Positions 1-6,853 of a stretch of 7,638 nt of DNA are shown here, piece after piece. Source of the DNA: an uncultured Desulfomonile sp. (lineage in GTDB: Bacteria > Desulfobacterota > Desulfomonilia > Desulfomonilales > Desulfomonilaceae); NCBI GenBank assembly GCA_903853735.1, contig CAINUH010000359.1:1-7638 (forward strand). Direction: 5' to 3'. Position 1 is the stretch's first letter; the number at the start of each line of letters is the position of its first letter. The position numbers and the translations under genes were made by a program. The notes beneath the pieces are model-generated. The model searched no databases and had not been told where the DNA came from. It worked only from the letters and a program-made list of their open reading frames with translations.

Positions 1-336
1 ACCTTGTTGGCAATGCTCATGGGAGTGGGAAGAGAGGCTCTTACGTCATATCTTGACGAGAAAGGTACTTGGTTATCGACACGAGGAGATGGTCAACGCA
101 CAGGGCGAGACATTGCCGTATGTGCGTGACAGGAAATGCGCGTACCGGTCTGTTTTCGGGGTCATTGAGATAAATCGTGCTTACTACCGGCAACAGGCGC
201 GGCGGATATTCTCCCGTTGGAGGAAGAAATCAAAAATAAAACCGCATCTAACCACAACATCAATCTGAGTCGGGACAAACGCAGTCTACGGGTTCAATCA
301 GTGCAGACTTTGCAAAAAAGATCCCAACCCCTATAA
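1..336 (+). pseudogene. Frameshifted N-terminal remnant of an ISKra4-like transposase
   Basis: No single frame is open throughout, but three segments join into one transposase-like sequence. Frame 1 from base 1 gives TLLAMLMGVGREALTSYLDE and KGT up to base 69. Dropping one T at 69-70 continues in frame 2 as GYRHEEMVNAQGETLPYV, then a fG-type block, SVFGVIEINRAYYRQQ. Near 200 the frame returns to 1 as ADILPLEEEI and runs to TAA at 334-336. A 'LLxMGRxAL...YL' start, a 'SVFGxxxIxRxxY' block and a 'PLxxxL' block in that order are typical of ISKra4-family transposases as I remember them. The DDE catalytic core is absent, so this is a dead fragment. The true 5' end lies outside the window and the homology may stop near 235. 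The family call is from pattern memory; ISLre2-type transposases have a similar fG/R/Y block and are the main alternative. Confidence 0.6.
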
Positions 337-341
337 CCAAC

Positions 342-2510
342 TCATACCGTGCCGAGTCGCTCTACCTTTTCCACGCCTTTAACATTTTTGAGGGCATTCA
401 TTATGCGATTCAGGTGGTCAAGATTGCGCACGGAAACCATGAACGTTCCCTGCGCCTTAAGTTTGTCCGTGGTCTTTACATTCGCCTGAACTATGTCCGA
501 ATCGTTTGACGAGAACACACCACTAATTGCCGCGAGCATTCCGGACCTGTTTTCCGCCTCGACTGACAGCCTGACTATCCTGCTTAGTTTTTGATCCTCG
601 TCCCAGCTTACCTCTACAATCCGCTTTCTATCTGTTGTCTGAAGGTTTTCGCAGTCTGCCTTGTGAACCGTGACTCCCCGTCCCCTCGTGATAAATCCGC
701 TGAGAACATCGCCGGGCAGGGGGTTGCAACACTTGGCAAAGTTTACCATCACATCAGACAACCCCTGCACCTTAACCCCACTTTTAGTCTTGCCAGGCAC
801 CTTCCGTACCGGTTTTTCTTCTGAAAGAGCAGCCTTTGCCTTTTCCCTTTCCTGAGGAGGCACCAGTTTCGTGATAATGACTTTGGGAGAAATCCGCCCA
901 TATCCGATGGCTGCGTATATATCAATTTCAGTCTTAAAGCTGAATTCATTTGCAATCTTGAGAATTTCACCTTCCCTTTCCGCCCTGTTGATGTCGATTC
1001 TCCATTTTTTGAGTTCGCGATCCACACTTTCTCTGCCAATCTCAATAGACCGCTCCCTTTCCTCCGCTAGCACGTAATGCCGGATCTTCGCCTTGGCACG
1101 TACGGTTTTAACGTATTTCAGCCAGTCCTTGCTGGGCCTTTGGTGTGCCGACGTAACAATTTCAACCGTGTCGCCGGTCAACAGAAGGTACTTGAGCGGG
1201 ACCATCTTTCCATTTACGCGTGCTCCAACGCATCTATGCCCAACCTCGGTGTGGATGGAATAGGCAAAGTCCAGTGGTGAAGCGCCCTTGGGGAATTCTT
1301 TCACTTCACCTTTAGGAGTGAAGACATAAACCTCATCAGGATAGAGGTCTACTCTGACGTTCTCAAAAAACTCTCGCGGGTCGTCAAGGTCCTGTTGCCA
1401 TTCCATCATCTGCCTTAACCAGTTGACGACCTTTGCATCCTCGGCCTCGACGGCTTTCCCCTCTTTGTATGACCAGTGAGCGGCAATCCCTTCCTCGGCG
1501 GTCAAGTCCATCTCCTGGGTCCTGATCTGGATCTCGATTCTCGCTCCTTCCGGTCCTATGACAGTAGTGTGGAGTGATTGGTAACCATTACCCTTGGGCA
1601 TGGCTATATAGTCTTTGAATCTGCCGGGGACAGGCCTCCAAAGCGAATGGATGAGCCCCAACACTGCATAGCATTCATTGACACTGTTGAGAATTATTCG
1701 AAACGCGGTTAGATCGTGGATCTGGTCAAAGTCCAGATTCTGGGATACCATCTTCCTGTTTATACTATATATCTCCTTGTCTCTCCCCTTTGTTACGGAA
1801 TTGATCTTGTACTGAGCAAGCTTCTCCTCGATGATCCGGAGTACATTGTTTACATATCCTTCCCTTAACTGTCGTGACTCCTCCAGGTTAGTCTTGATGT
1901 ACTCGTACTTCTCGGGTGCCAAGTGGCAAAAGGCAAGTTCCTCCAGTTCAGTCCACATCCAGTATATGCCGAGCCTTGCAGCCAGAGGCGCATAGATCTC
2001 CATAGTTTCGCGCGCTATTCTTTGGCGGGCTTCAGGCGGCATGTGATCCAGGGTCCGCATGTTATGGAGACGGTCTGCCAGTTTGACGATCAATACCCTG
2101 ATGTCCCGGCTCATGGCGAGAATCATTTTGCGAAAATTCTCAGCCTGCCGCTCTTCTTTCGATTGAAACTCTATCTTGCTTATCTTAGTGACGCCGTCCA
2201 CCAGAAGAGCTATTTCTTGCCCGAAGACCTGCTCAAGATAGTCGAGCGTTGTGAGGGTGTCCTCAACCGTATCGTGCAGGAGGCCAGTGGCAACCGAGGA
2301 TTCGTCGAGCCTCATTTGAGCCAGTATTCCTGCCACTGCCACAGGGTGAACAAGATATGGTTCACCGGATCGCCGTGTCTGCCCCTGGTGAACCTGGGCC
2401 GAATAAATGTAGGCATGCCGCAACAGGTCCAGGTCCGCGTCGGAGTAATAAGATTTTACCAAATCTAGAATTTCTCCGAACCGAACTACCGATTTACCCT
2501 TGAGGCTCAT
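342..2510 (-). CDS. rel: Bifunctional (p)ppGpp synthetase/hydrolase, Rel/SpoT family
   Basis: A 722-residue long RelA/SpoT homologue that makes (p)ppGpp from ATP and GTP/GDP, and hydrolyses it, to control the stringent response. It is cytosolic and ribosome-associated. The HD hydrolase domain is intact: RRSGEPY at 46-52, H55, the H79-D80 pair with E83-D84, and ADRLHNMRT at 145-153. The synthetase domain has R243, K245, S249 and R252, HDLTAFRI from 265, and YQSLH at 310-314. It also has E326 in EIQIRT and the basic RFKD loop at 297-300, which marks bifunctional enzymes and not synthetase-only RelA. The C-terminal half has a TGS domain (about 393-453), a Cys-rich region with C594-C595, H616 and C620, and an ACT domain (about 645-722). 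Length is normal. ATG at 2510 is preceded by AAGGA with 5-base spacing. It lies 72 bases after der on the same strand, with no clear promoter between, so co-transcription is likely. Both activities are inferred from motifs. Confidence 0.96.
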   Translation of the reverse strand: MSLKGKSVVRFGEILDLVKSYYSDADLDLLRHAYIYSAQVHQGQTRRSGEPYLVHPVAVAGILAQMRLDESSVATGLLHDTVEDTLTTLDYLEQVFGQEIALLVDGVTKISKIEFQSKEERQAENFRKMILAMSRDIRVLIVKLADRLHNMRTLDHMPPEARQRIARETMEIYAPLAARLGIYWMWTELEELAFCHLAPEKYEYIKTNLEESRQLREGYVNNVLRIIEEKLAQYKINSVTKGRDKEIYSINRKMVSQNLDFDQIHDLTAFRIILNSVNECYAVLGLIHSLWRPVPGRFKDYIAMPKGNGYQSLHTTVIGPEGARIEIQIRTQEMDLTAEEGIAAHWSYKEGKAVEAEDAKVVNWLRQMMEWQQDLDDPREFFENVRVDLYPDEVYVFTPKGEVKEFPKGASPLDFAYSIHTEVGHRCVGARVNGKMVPLKYLLLTGDTVEIVTSAHQRPSKDWLKYVKTVRAKAKIRHYVLAEERERSIEIGRESVDRELKKWRIDINRAEREGEILKIANEFSFKTEIDIYAAIGYGRISPKVIITKLVPPQEREKAKAALSEEKPVRKVPGKTKSGVKVQGLSDVMVNFAKCCNPLPGDVLSGFITRGRGVTVHKADCENLQTTDRKRIVEVSWDEDQKLSRIVRLSVEAENRSGMLAAISGVFSSNDSDIVQANVKTTDKLKAQGTFMVSVRNLDHLNRIMNALKNVKGVEKVERLGTV

Positions 2511-2515
2511 TTCCG

Positions 2516-2520
2516 TCCTT
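2516..2520 (-). promoter_or_regulatory. Shine-Dalgarno site of rel
   Basis: On the minus strand AAGGA ends five bases before the ATG at 2510. It supports this start over downstream alternatives, and the protein N terminus fits the family from this codon. Confidence 0.7.
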
Positions 2521-2582
2521 GTTGGAAGTGATTACAGATGTCTCGTCAAACACGCTAACTTCTTAATTGATAGTTCTTCTGT

Positions 2583-3926
2583 TCATTTTGGCGCTGAAGG
2601 CTGTCGCTCCCTCTTGCGAAAAGCTATCTTTAATGGGGACCCGCCAAATTGAAAGACCTCCCTCAGTCGATTGGTCAAAAATCTTTGGTATGAGAAATGG
2701 ATAGACTCAGGATAATTGCAAAAGAACAAGAATCTTGGAGGAGCTGTCCTAAACTGAGTACCATAAAATATTTTTATTCTTTTGGTTTTGTGATGCATTC
2801 CAGGTGGATTTTGGCTCATTACGTCAATGAGAAACTTGTTTACAGCGGACGTGGATATCCGCTTTCGAAAATTTGCGTTAAGTTCATCTATCAGCTTAAA
2901 GAGGCGTGGAGCGCGAGTCCCGATCGCTGCTGAAATTGTAACCACAGGTGCGTAATCAAGATACTTCAAGGAATCCCGCACCTTCGCTACGTAGCTATCC
3001 ACAGTTCTGTTGTCCTTCTGGATCAGGTCCCACTTGTTCAAGGCCAGTATCACTGCCCTGCCTCGCTCGAACGCGTACCCGGCGATTCTGGCATCCTGTT
3101 CCGTCACTACTTCCCTGGCATCCATCATTACTATAACAATGTCGGCCCGATTGATGCTTTCGAATGCCTTGATAGTGCCGAACTTTTCAACTCTATCCAC
3201 GATCCTGGACCGTCTCCTTATGCCCGCGGTATCTATGAAAAGATATTCGTGGCCTTCACGCCTCACTATCGTGTCGATCGAGTCTCTTGTTGTACCGGGT
3301 TCAGGGTTCGCCACGAGCCTCTCCTTTCCGAGAAACAGATTGATCAACGTCGACTTGCCCACATTCGGCCTACCGACAACCGCTACCTTGATCAATAAAT
3401 CTTCCCAGGAATTGGCGAAGTCTAGTGAAGATTCCTGCACCGGTATCTCCTCCAGAAGAGCGTCAAGGAAGTCCCCCATGCCGTACCCGGTCATAGCGCT
3501 TACGGGAAAGATATGATCAACACCGGCCCAGTAGTAATCCACTGCGACATCTTCACTTTTTTCCGAATCGATCTTGTTGACTACGTAAAAAACCTTCTTC
3601 TCTGTTCGCTGTAAAGCGCGGACTATTTCGTGATCCGTAGGACTGATCCCGGACTTTCCGTCGCCAAGAAACACGATAAGATCCGCTTCTTCTATGGCAA
3701 CCGTGGTTTGGACGCGCATCTGGGACAGCATGACGTCGTCACTGGTAGGTTCAAATCCGCCGGTGTCTACTACGACGAAGGACTTGTCCCTTATTGTGAC
3801 CTCTGCGTAGTTACGGTCGCGGGTCAAGCCCGGGGAATCTTCCACCAAGGCCTTACGGGATCGCACGAGCATGTTGAACATCGTGGATTTTCCCACGTTA
3901 GGCCGTCCCACAAGCGCGACGAGCAT
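2583..3926 (-). CDS. der: GTPase Der (EngA), 50S ribosome assembly factor
   Basis: Der is a cytosolic GTPase with two tandem G domains, needed for late maturation of the 50S subunit. Numbering from ATG 3926 (447 aa), domain 1 has GRPNVGKS (7-14), PGLTRDR (32-38), DTGG (54-57), NKID (117-120) and SAMTG (143-147). Domain 2 has GRPNVGKS (185-192), PGTTRDS (210-216), DTAG (232-235), NKWD (297-300) and a SAA motif at 332-334. The C-terminal KH-like domain (about 354-437) ends with GGSPLKIAFRKR. All nucleotide-binding motifs are intact and the length is normal (about 435-490). The reading frame is open to a TTG at 3986, with ATGs at 3962, 3944 and 3926. I chose 3926 because Der proteins usually start within two to four residues of the first strand (M..VALVGRPN). 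None of these starts has a good Shine-Dalgarno, and 3944 is nearly as likely. The gene is first in a probable der-rel unit. Confidence 0.95.
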   Translation of the reverse strand: MLVALVGRPNVGKSTMFNMLVRSRKALVEDSPGLTRDRNYAEVTIRDKSFVVVDTGGFEPTSDDVMLSQMRVQTTVAIEEADLIVFLGDGKSGISPTDHEIVRALQRTEKKVFYVVNKIDSEKSEDVAVDYYWAGVDHIFPVSAMTGYGMGDFLDALLEEIPVQESSLDFANSWEDLLIKVAVVGRPNVGKSTLINLFLGKERLVANPEPGTTRDSIDTIVRREGHEYLFIDTAGIRRRSRIVDRVEKFGTIKAFESINRADIVIVMMDAREVVTEQDARIAGYAFERGRAVILALNKWDLIQKDNRTVDSYVAKVRDSLKYLDYAPVVTISAAIGTRAPRLFKLIDELNANFRKRISTSAVNKFLIDVMSQNPPGMHHKTKRIKIFYGTQFRTAPPRFLFFCNYPESIHFSYQRFLTNRLREVFQFGGSPLKIAFRKRERQPSAPK

Positions 3927-3950
3927 TTTCGAATTTCGTCTCATACCATT

Positions 3951-3980
3951 TGTATAACACATTAGGAGGTTAGAATTCAG
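3951..3980 (-). promoter_or_regulatory. Weak candidate promoter for der-rel
   Basis: On the minus strand TATACA (3956-3951) resembles a -10 box. CTGAAT (3980-3975), 18 bases upstream, matches only three of six -35 positions. Transcription would start near 3944, which would make ATG 3926 the first usable start with a very short leader. The match is poor enough that another promoter further upstream is possible. Confidence 0.25.
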
Positions 3981-3995
3981 GATCAAAATTGGCTT

Positions 3996-4013
3996 AGGGA
4001 TTGGCCACTCCCT
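3996..4013. repeat. 18-bp near-perfect palindrome upstream of der
   Basis: AGGGATTGGCCACTCCCT is a dyad with a TGGCCA core, AGGGA/TCCCT arms and a single mismatched pair (T against C). It has no loop, so it looks more like a protein-binding dyad than an RNA hairpin. It lies in the divergent region, 70 bases upstream of the chosen der start. No regulator is identified. Confidence 0.4.
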
Positions 4014-4030
4014 GATTCAACGAAAGTCGT

Positions 4031-4080
4031 AGCGCCAGAATCATTCTGACACAAACGCTTTTCGTCACTCCCCAGGCGCT
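4031..4080. repeat. Nested inverted repeats between der and the lipoprotein gene
   Basis: CAGAATCATTCTG at 4036-4048 is a perfect 6+1+6 palindrome. It lies inside a wider pair, AGCGCC at 4031-4036 and GGCGCT at 4075-4080. CGTCAC at 4063-4068 can also pair with GTGACG at 4084-4089. No T tract follows any of these, so a rho-independent terminator is unlikely. The region could be an operator cluster or the remains of a small mobile repeat, but short dyads also arise by chance. Confidence 0.35.
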
Positions 4081-4107
4081 GTCGTGACGTCCTGTGTGCC
4101 GTCGTGA
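4081..4107. repeat. Pair of 7-bp direct repeats spaced 20 bp
   Basis: GTCGTGA occurs at 4081-4087 and again at 4101-4107. The start-to-start distance is exactly 20 bases, about two turns of B-DNA. Same-face binding of a dimeric regulator would be compatible with this, but only two copies are seen. Confidence 0.3.
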
Positions 4108-4167
4108 TTCCTCACAAGCTCTGCACTAAATCATTCAAGGGACAAATCAGGATGTTATCCATTGGTC

Positions 4168-4196
4168 TTGTAATTTCGACCTGTTGATGATATTCT
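4168..4196 (+). promoter_or_regulatory. Candidate sigma70-type promoter of the lipoprotein gene
   Basis: TTGTAA (4168-4173) and TATTCT (4191-4196) each match four of six consensus positions and are 17 bases apart. Transcription would begin near 4203 and leave a leader of about 34 bases before the ATG at 4237. Confidence 0.4.
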
Positions 4197-4236
4197 ATCT
4201 GCATCATTCGGTATCCGAACAAATCGGCAAAGAATT

Positions 4237-4788
4237 ATGAAAGAGTTGCTTTGCTTGATAATGGTTACTGCGGTTGTGGTTGCAGTCGTGCTTCTGGGCT
4301 GTGTTCCAGGTATCAAGTCGGCCAAGACCGGTCCATTACCCCAGGATAACCCAGGCGGACCTAAAACGGCCAATCAGTCAGGGATCGCGTCGGATTCATC
4401 AAAAATACCGGGCAAGGATTTGGACAATCTGCTTCCACCCCCTCCTCCATCCTACAAGAGTGGTGAGGGAAGAGGTGGGGCGGGTGACTATGCGGATATT
4501 CCGGAGTTACGCCAGAGGGAAGAAATTAATGAAGCCGCCTTGAAGTTTGCCAAAGAAGTTCCGGACGTGAAGCACATTAAAACATGCTTTTCAAGAATTT
4601 ATGGCGGATGGTATCTGCTTCTCTACATTGAAAAGGGCAAGAAGATTTCTCTGCAGCAGTATTCCTGGAATCCGAAATCACGTGAATGGGAAGTCGTTTA
4701 CCACATCAAGGAGGTCCCTGCGAATCAACTGGAGTTCCATCTCAAAGGTGAGGTGGGAGACGAAAAGTGTTTTGTTCTTAAGAAGTGA
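4237..4788 (+). CDS. Small lipoprotein of unknown function with a proline-rich linker
   Basis: I do not recognise the family. The 183-residue product starts with a short charged stretch (MKE) and a hydrophobic segment, ending in the lipobox L19-L20-G21-C22. Signal peptidase II should therefore cut before Cys22, which would be lipidated. Residue 23 is Val, not Asp, so inner-membrane retention by the enterobacterial +2 rule is not indicated. Residues 23-88 are a Pro/Gly/Ser-rich, probably disordered linker with five prolines at 67-71 and a Gly-rich patch at 76-83. Residues about 89-183 look like a small folded domain with alternating aromatic and charged strands (GGWYLLLYIEKGKK at 123-136, WEVVYHIKEV at 151-160) and two cysteines, C117 and C178. 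The Shine-Dalgarno is poor (CAAAGAATT just before ATG), but the signal peptide fixes the start. It stands alone between divergent der and downstream prs. It is probably a real gene; function is unknown. Confidence 0.72.
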   Translation: MKELLCLIMVTAVVVAVVLLGCVPGIKSAKTGPLPQDNPGGPKTANQSGIASDSSKIPGKDLDNLLPPPPPSYKSGEGRGGAGDYADIPELRQREEINEAALKFAKEVPDVKHIKTCFSRIYGGWYLLLYIEKGKKISLQQYSWNPKSREWEVVYHIKEVPANQLEFHLKGEVGDEKCFVLKK

Positions 4789-5054
4789 TCAGACTTCCGC
4801 CGAAGAAGCGTATGTGCCCACAGTGTGTTGCACTCAAATTTCCGTGCTACAGAAAAGACGAAAAACCACCGGCGGCGAAACTGGTTGGCGGTGCCGGGAG
4901 CTGACAACCCGCACCACATCCGAGTCATTAGCCTGCGTCGAAAAGTGAGCCGGATCTCATGTGTTTAGTCGAAGAGCGCTCTGTCCGATTACCCCACTCG
5001 AGATGGGCATTGTCCGTTGCGTTTGACCTCCATGATCGGAACCGTGCATTGTTC
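4789..5054. other. Intergenic stretch without a convincing gene
   Basis: This is most of the 339-base gap between the lipoprotein gene and prs. Open frames here on both strands have low-complexity or Cys/Arg-rich translations and no family resemblance. No tRNA cloverleaf is visible. Short dyads are present: CTTC-CGCC-GAAG at 4794-4805, CCGGC/GCCGG at 4869-4873 and 4893-4897, and the perfect 10-bp palindrome AGAGCGCTCT at 4973-4982. None has a following T tract. The first could weakly end lipoprotein transcription. I see nothing else. Confidence 0.5.
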
Positions 5055-5083
5055 TTGACAATTATGATATGAGCAATTAGCAT
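5055..5083 (+). promoter_or_regulatory. Sigma70-type promoter of prs-rplY
   Basis: A perfect -35 box TTGACA (5055-5060) is followed after exactly 17 bases by TAGCAT (5078-5083), which matches four of six -10 positions including the TA and final T. Transcription would start near 5090, giving a leader of about 38 bases to the prs ATG. The -35 box lies within an inverted repeat, ATTGT-N5-ACAAT, at 5048-5062. CAATTA is repeated at 5059-5064 and 5074-5079. Confidence 0.6.
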
Positions 5084-5114
5084 CATCAATTTCGCAGTGA
5101 CTCCGTTTCGTTGC

Positions 5115-5121
5115 AAAGGAG
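5115..5121 (+). promoter_or_regulatory. Shine-Dalgarno site of prs
   Basis: AAAGGAG ends six bases before the ATG at 5128. This is the strongest ribosome binding site in the window and it fixes the prs start. Confidence 0.8.
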
Positions 5122-5127
5122 TTTTCA

Positions 5128-6072
5128 ATGAGGGTAGGACTGAAGATCTTTACGGGGAATTCAAACCCCCACTTGGCCAAAGAGATCACCCGGTACATGG
5201 GAATACCTCTAGGAGCTGCCTTTGTCGGGTCGTTCAGCGACGGGGAGATTCAAGTTGAATTCAAGGAAAATGTAAGGGGGATGGACGTATTTGTCCTCCA
5301 ATCCACTTGCCGACCTGTGAACGACAATATAATGGAACTTCTGGTGATGATCGATGCCCTGAAGCGGGCATCCGCGAGCCGTGTCACTGCTGTCATGCCA
5401 TATTATGGATATGCTCGTCAGGACCGAAAGGTAGCCAGTCGCGCTCCCATTACTGCCAAACTGATAGCGGATATCATTACGGCGGCAGGAGCGGACAGAG
5501 TCCTCACAATTGATCTTCACGCCGGACAGATCCAAGGTTTTTTTGATATACCGGTAGATCATCTTTATGCAGGCCCGATTATGGCTGAAGCCATGAAGAC
5601 CGAACTGACAACTGGAGAATGTACCGTGGTTTCTCCAGATGCAGGGGGAGTTGAGCGAGCCCGGGCATTTGCAAAACGACTGGGGAGCAACCTGGCAATT
5701 ATAGATAAGCGACGAACAAAACCTAACGAATCAGAAGTGCTGCACGTGATAGGCGATGTTTCAGATCGAGACGTGTTGTTGTTGGACGACATGGTTGATA
5801 CAGCCGGAACTTTGGTGAAAGCTACAAACGCATTGAAGGTGGCGGGCGCCAGAAATATTTACGCGTGTTGCACCCATCCCGTTCTGTCGGGTGAGGCGGT
5901 AAAAAGGATAAACGAGTCACCGATAAACAAATTGTACGTAACCAACACTATACCTACCGACGACAAACTGGCGGTTTGCAAAAAAATACAGGTTCAATCA
6001 GTTGCTCCACTCTTGGGAGAAGCTATAAGTAGAATTTATAGAGAAGTTTCGGTTTCTGAGCTATTTGTTTGA
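5128..6072 (+). CDS. prs: Ribose-phosphate pyrophosphokinase (PRPP synthetase)
   Basis: The enzyme transfers pyrophosphate from ATP to ribose 5-phosphate, giving PRPP for purine, pyrimidine, NAD, histidine and tryptophan synthesis. It is a cytosolic class I PRPP synthetase. At 314 residues it is the usual length. Visible motifs are SFSDGE (35-40), the ATP-site segment [11 protein letters not shown] (91-101), and [11 protein letters not shown] (129-139) with the conserved His131. [11 protein letters not shown] follows at 168-178, then DKRR (193-196) with the catalytic Lys194 and conserved Arg196. The PRPP loop [13 protein letters not shown] is at 216-228. All key residues are present. A strong ribosome binding site and a good upstream promoter support the start. 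rplY follows after 69 bases on the same strand. The prs-rplY pairing is common in bacteria and links PRPP supply to a ribosomal protein. Confidence 0.97.
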   Translation: MRVGLKIFTGNSNPHLAKEITRYMGIPLGAAFVGSFSDGEIQVEFKENVRGMDVFVLQSTCRPVNDNIMELLVMIDALKRASASRVTAVMPYYGYARQDRKVASRAPITAKLIADIITAAGADRVLTIDLHAGQIQGFFDIPVDHLYAGPIMAEAMKTELTTGECTVVSPDAGGVERARAFAKRLGSNLAIIDKRRTKPNESEVLHVIGDVSDRDVLLLDDMVDTAGTLVKATNALKVAGARNIYACCTHPVLSGEAVKRINESPINKLYVTNTIPTDDKLAVCKKIQVQSVAPLLGEAISRIYREVSVSELFV

Positions 6073-6102
6073 TAGCATGTAATGGATAGAGAGAGGAAGG
6101 CA

Positions 6103-6118
6103 AACAGTTTAAATTGTT
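6103..6118. repeat. AT-rich 16-bp imperfect palindrome between prs and rplY
   Basis: AACA-G-TTTAAA-T-TGTT is symmetric except for one mismatched pair. It lies in the 69-base prs-rplY spacer. It is too AT-rich to make a stable RNA stem and has no terminator T tract. Confidence 0.2.
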
Positions 6119-6122
6119 GAAG

Positions 6123-6137
6123 TCTCCCTCCGGAGAG
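6123..6137 (+). promoter_or_regulatory. rplY Shine-Dalgarno site with possible masking hairpin
   Basis: GGAGAG at 6132-6137 lies just before the ATG at 6142 and is the obvious ribosome binding site. The preceding TCTCC at 6123-6127 is its exact complement (TCTCC-CTCC-GGAGA, four-base loop). A short hairpin could therefore hide the site in the mRNA. The site itself is firm; regulation by the hairpin is inference. Confidence 0.55.
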
Positions 6138-6141
6138 AAAC

Positions 6142-6759
6142 ATGAACAAAATAACACTATCTGTTGATAAGCGGTTCGGAACAGGAAAGGGACAGGCACG
6201 TCGCCTTAGAGCAGCGGGAAAAGTTCCTGGAGTTCTCTACGGCAAGAAGACCGAGCCCATCAAACTGACGCTAGAGGTCCACGAGTTCCAAAAGGCTTTA
6301 GATGAAGCCCGGACTAATCCGATTTTCGACCTCAAGATCCGGGACAACGGAGGCACAATAAGCCGCAGCGCGATATTGAAAGAGCGCCAGTTCAGGCCCA
6401 TGGATGGAAGTATCGTGCATCTGGATTTCCTCGAAGTCCTTATGGACGAGTCAATCGAGGTGTCGGTTCCCATCGAATTTCAGGGAAAGCCGGTCGGTCT
6501 GGACAAGGGGGGGCTGTTTCAAATCTCTACGAGAGAGCTACGCATCTCCTGTTTTCCCGATGACATCCCCACCGTCATCACGGTTGATGTTAGCAGTCTG
6601 GATGTGGGGCATTCCATCCACGTGTCAGATATCGCTCTGCCTCCTAAGGTTTCCGTTGTTCAGGAACTGGGTGTAGCGCTGGCCTCCTGCGCAGCGCCAA
6701 AGAAGCCGGAGGAAGAAGGCGCCGCAGAGGAATCTGCTGAGAGTGAAACGGCTGGATAA
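6142..6759 (+). CDS. rplY: 50S ribosomal protein L25, long CTC/TL5 form
   Basis: This 5S rRNA-binding protein of the large subunit belongs to the two-domain CTC (general stress protein Ctc) form. The N-terminal L25 domain (about 1-93) shows GTGKGQARRLRAAGKVPGVL (13-32, the basic 5S-binding segment) and VHLDF (92-96). The C-terminal beta domain (about 98-182) begins MDESIEVSVPIEFQGKPVG and includes GGLFQISTRELRI at 123-135. The protein ends in an acidic, Ala/Glu-rich tail (185-205), as is common in this form. Length of 205 aa is typical. It is probably co-transcribed with prs. In many bacteria pth follows rplY; here the next gene, mazG, is on the opposite strand. Tandem stops TAA TAA end the frame. 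Confidence 0.95.
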   Translation: MNKITLSVDKRFGTGKGQARRLRAAGKVPGVLYGKKTEPIKLTLEVHEFQKALDEARTNPIFDLKIRDNGGTISRSAILKERQFRPMDGSIVHLDFLEVLMDESIEVSVPIEFQGKPVGLDKGGLFQISTRELRISCFPDDIPTVITVDVSSLDVGHSIHVSDIALPPKVSVVQELGVALASCAAPKKPEEEGAAEESAESETAG

Positions 6760-6853
6760 TAAACGCTCAGAACCAGTAAAAGTCTACTTAAATATAAGAG
6801 GTTATGAAAACATTCTAAGATCACTTCCAGAGATTTTGTAATCGCACTTGGCA
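6760..6853. other. Convergent rplY/mazG intergenic spacer
   Basis: Two transcription units converge on this 94-base AT-rich spacer, so a terminator is expected. I could not find a GC-rich hairpin followed by a T tract on either strand. Termination may be rho-dependent or rely on a structure I cannot see by eye. Confidence 0.4.

Noticed and set aside
53..268. Small intact gene on the plus strand starting at TTG 53
   Set aside because: Its first and last residues do not fit the transposase pattern, while frame 1 on both sides does. It is the middle part of a frameshifted remnant.
1923..2468. 181-residue open frame opposite rel
   Set aside because: It is antisense to the well-conserved HD domain of rel, has no recognisable motifs, and is explained by the codon pattern of the real gene.
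3010..3516. 168-residue open frame opposite der
   Set aside because: It overlaps the second G domain of der entirely and its translation has no family features.
4601..4948. 115-residue open frame running from the lipoprotein gene into the gap
   Set aside because: It starts inside another gene in a different frame, has an Arg/Ser/Cys-rich translation and has no ribosome binding site. The lipoprotein frame has a clear signal peptide instead.
4789..5127. tRNA gene upstream of prs, as found in some deltaproteobacteria
   Set aside because: I looked for an acceptor stem, a TTCGA-type T-loop and a 3' CCA and found no consistent cloverleaf on either strand.
5209..5562. 117-residue open frame opposite prs
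   Set aside because: It is a shadow of the prs coding sequence, without a ribosome binding site or motif.
6760..6853. Bidirectional rho-independent terminator between rplY and mazG
   Set aside because: No GC-rich stem with a T tract could be found on either strand; only four-base stems were seen.
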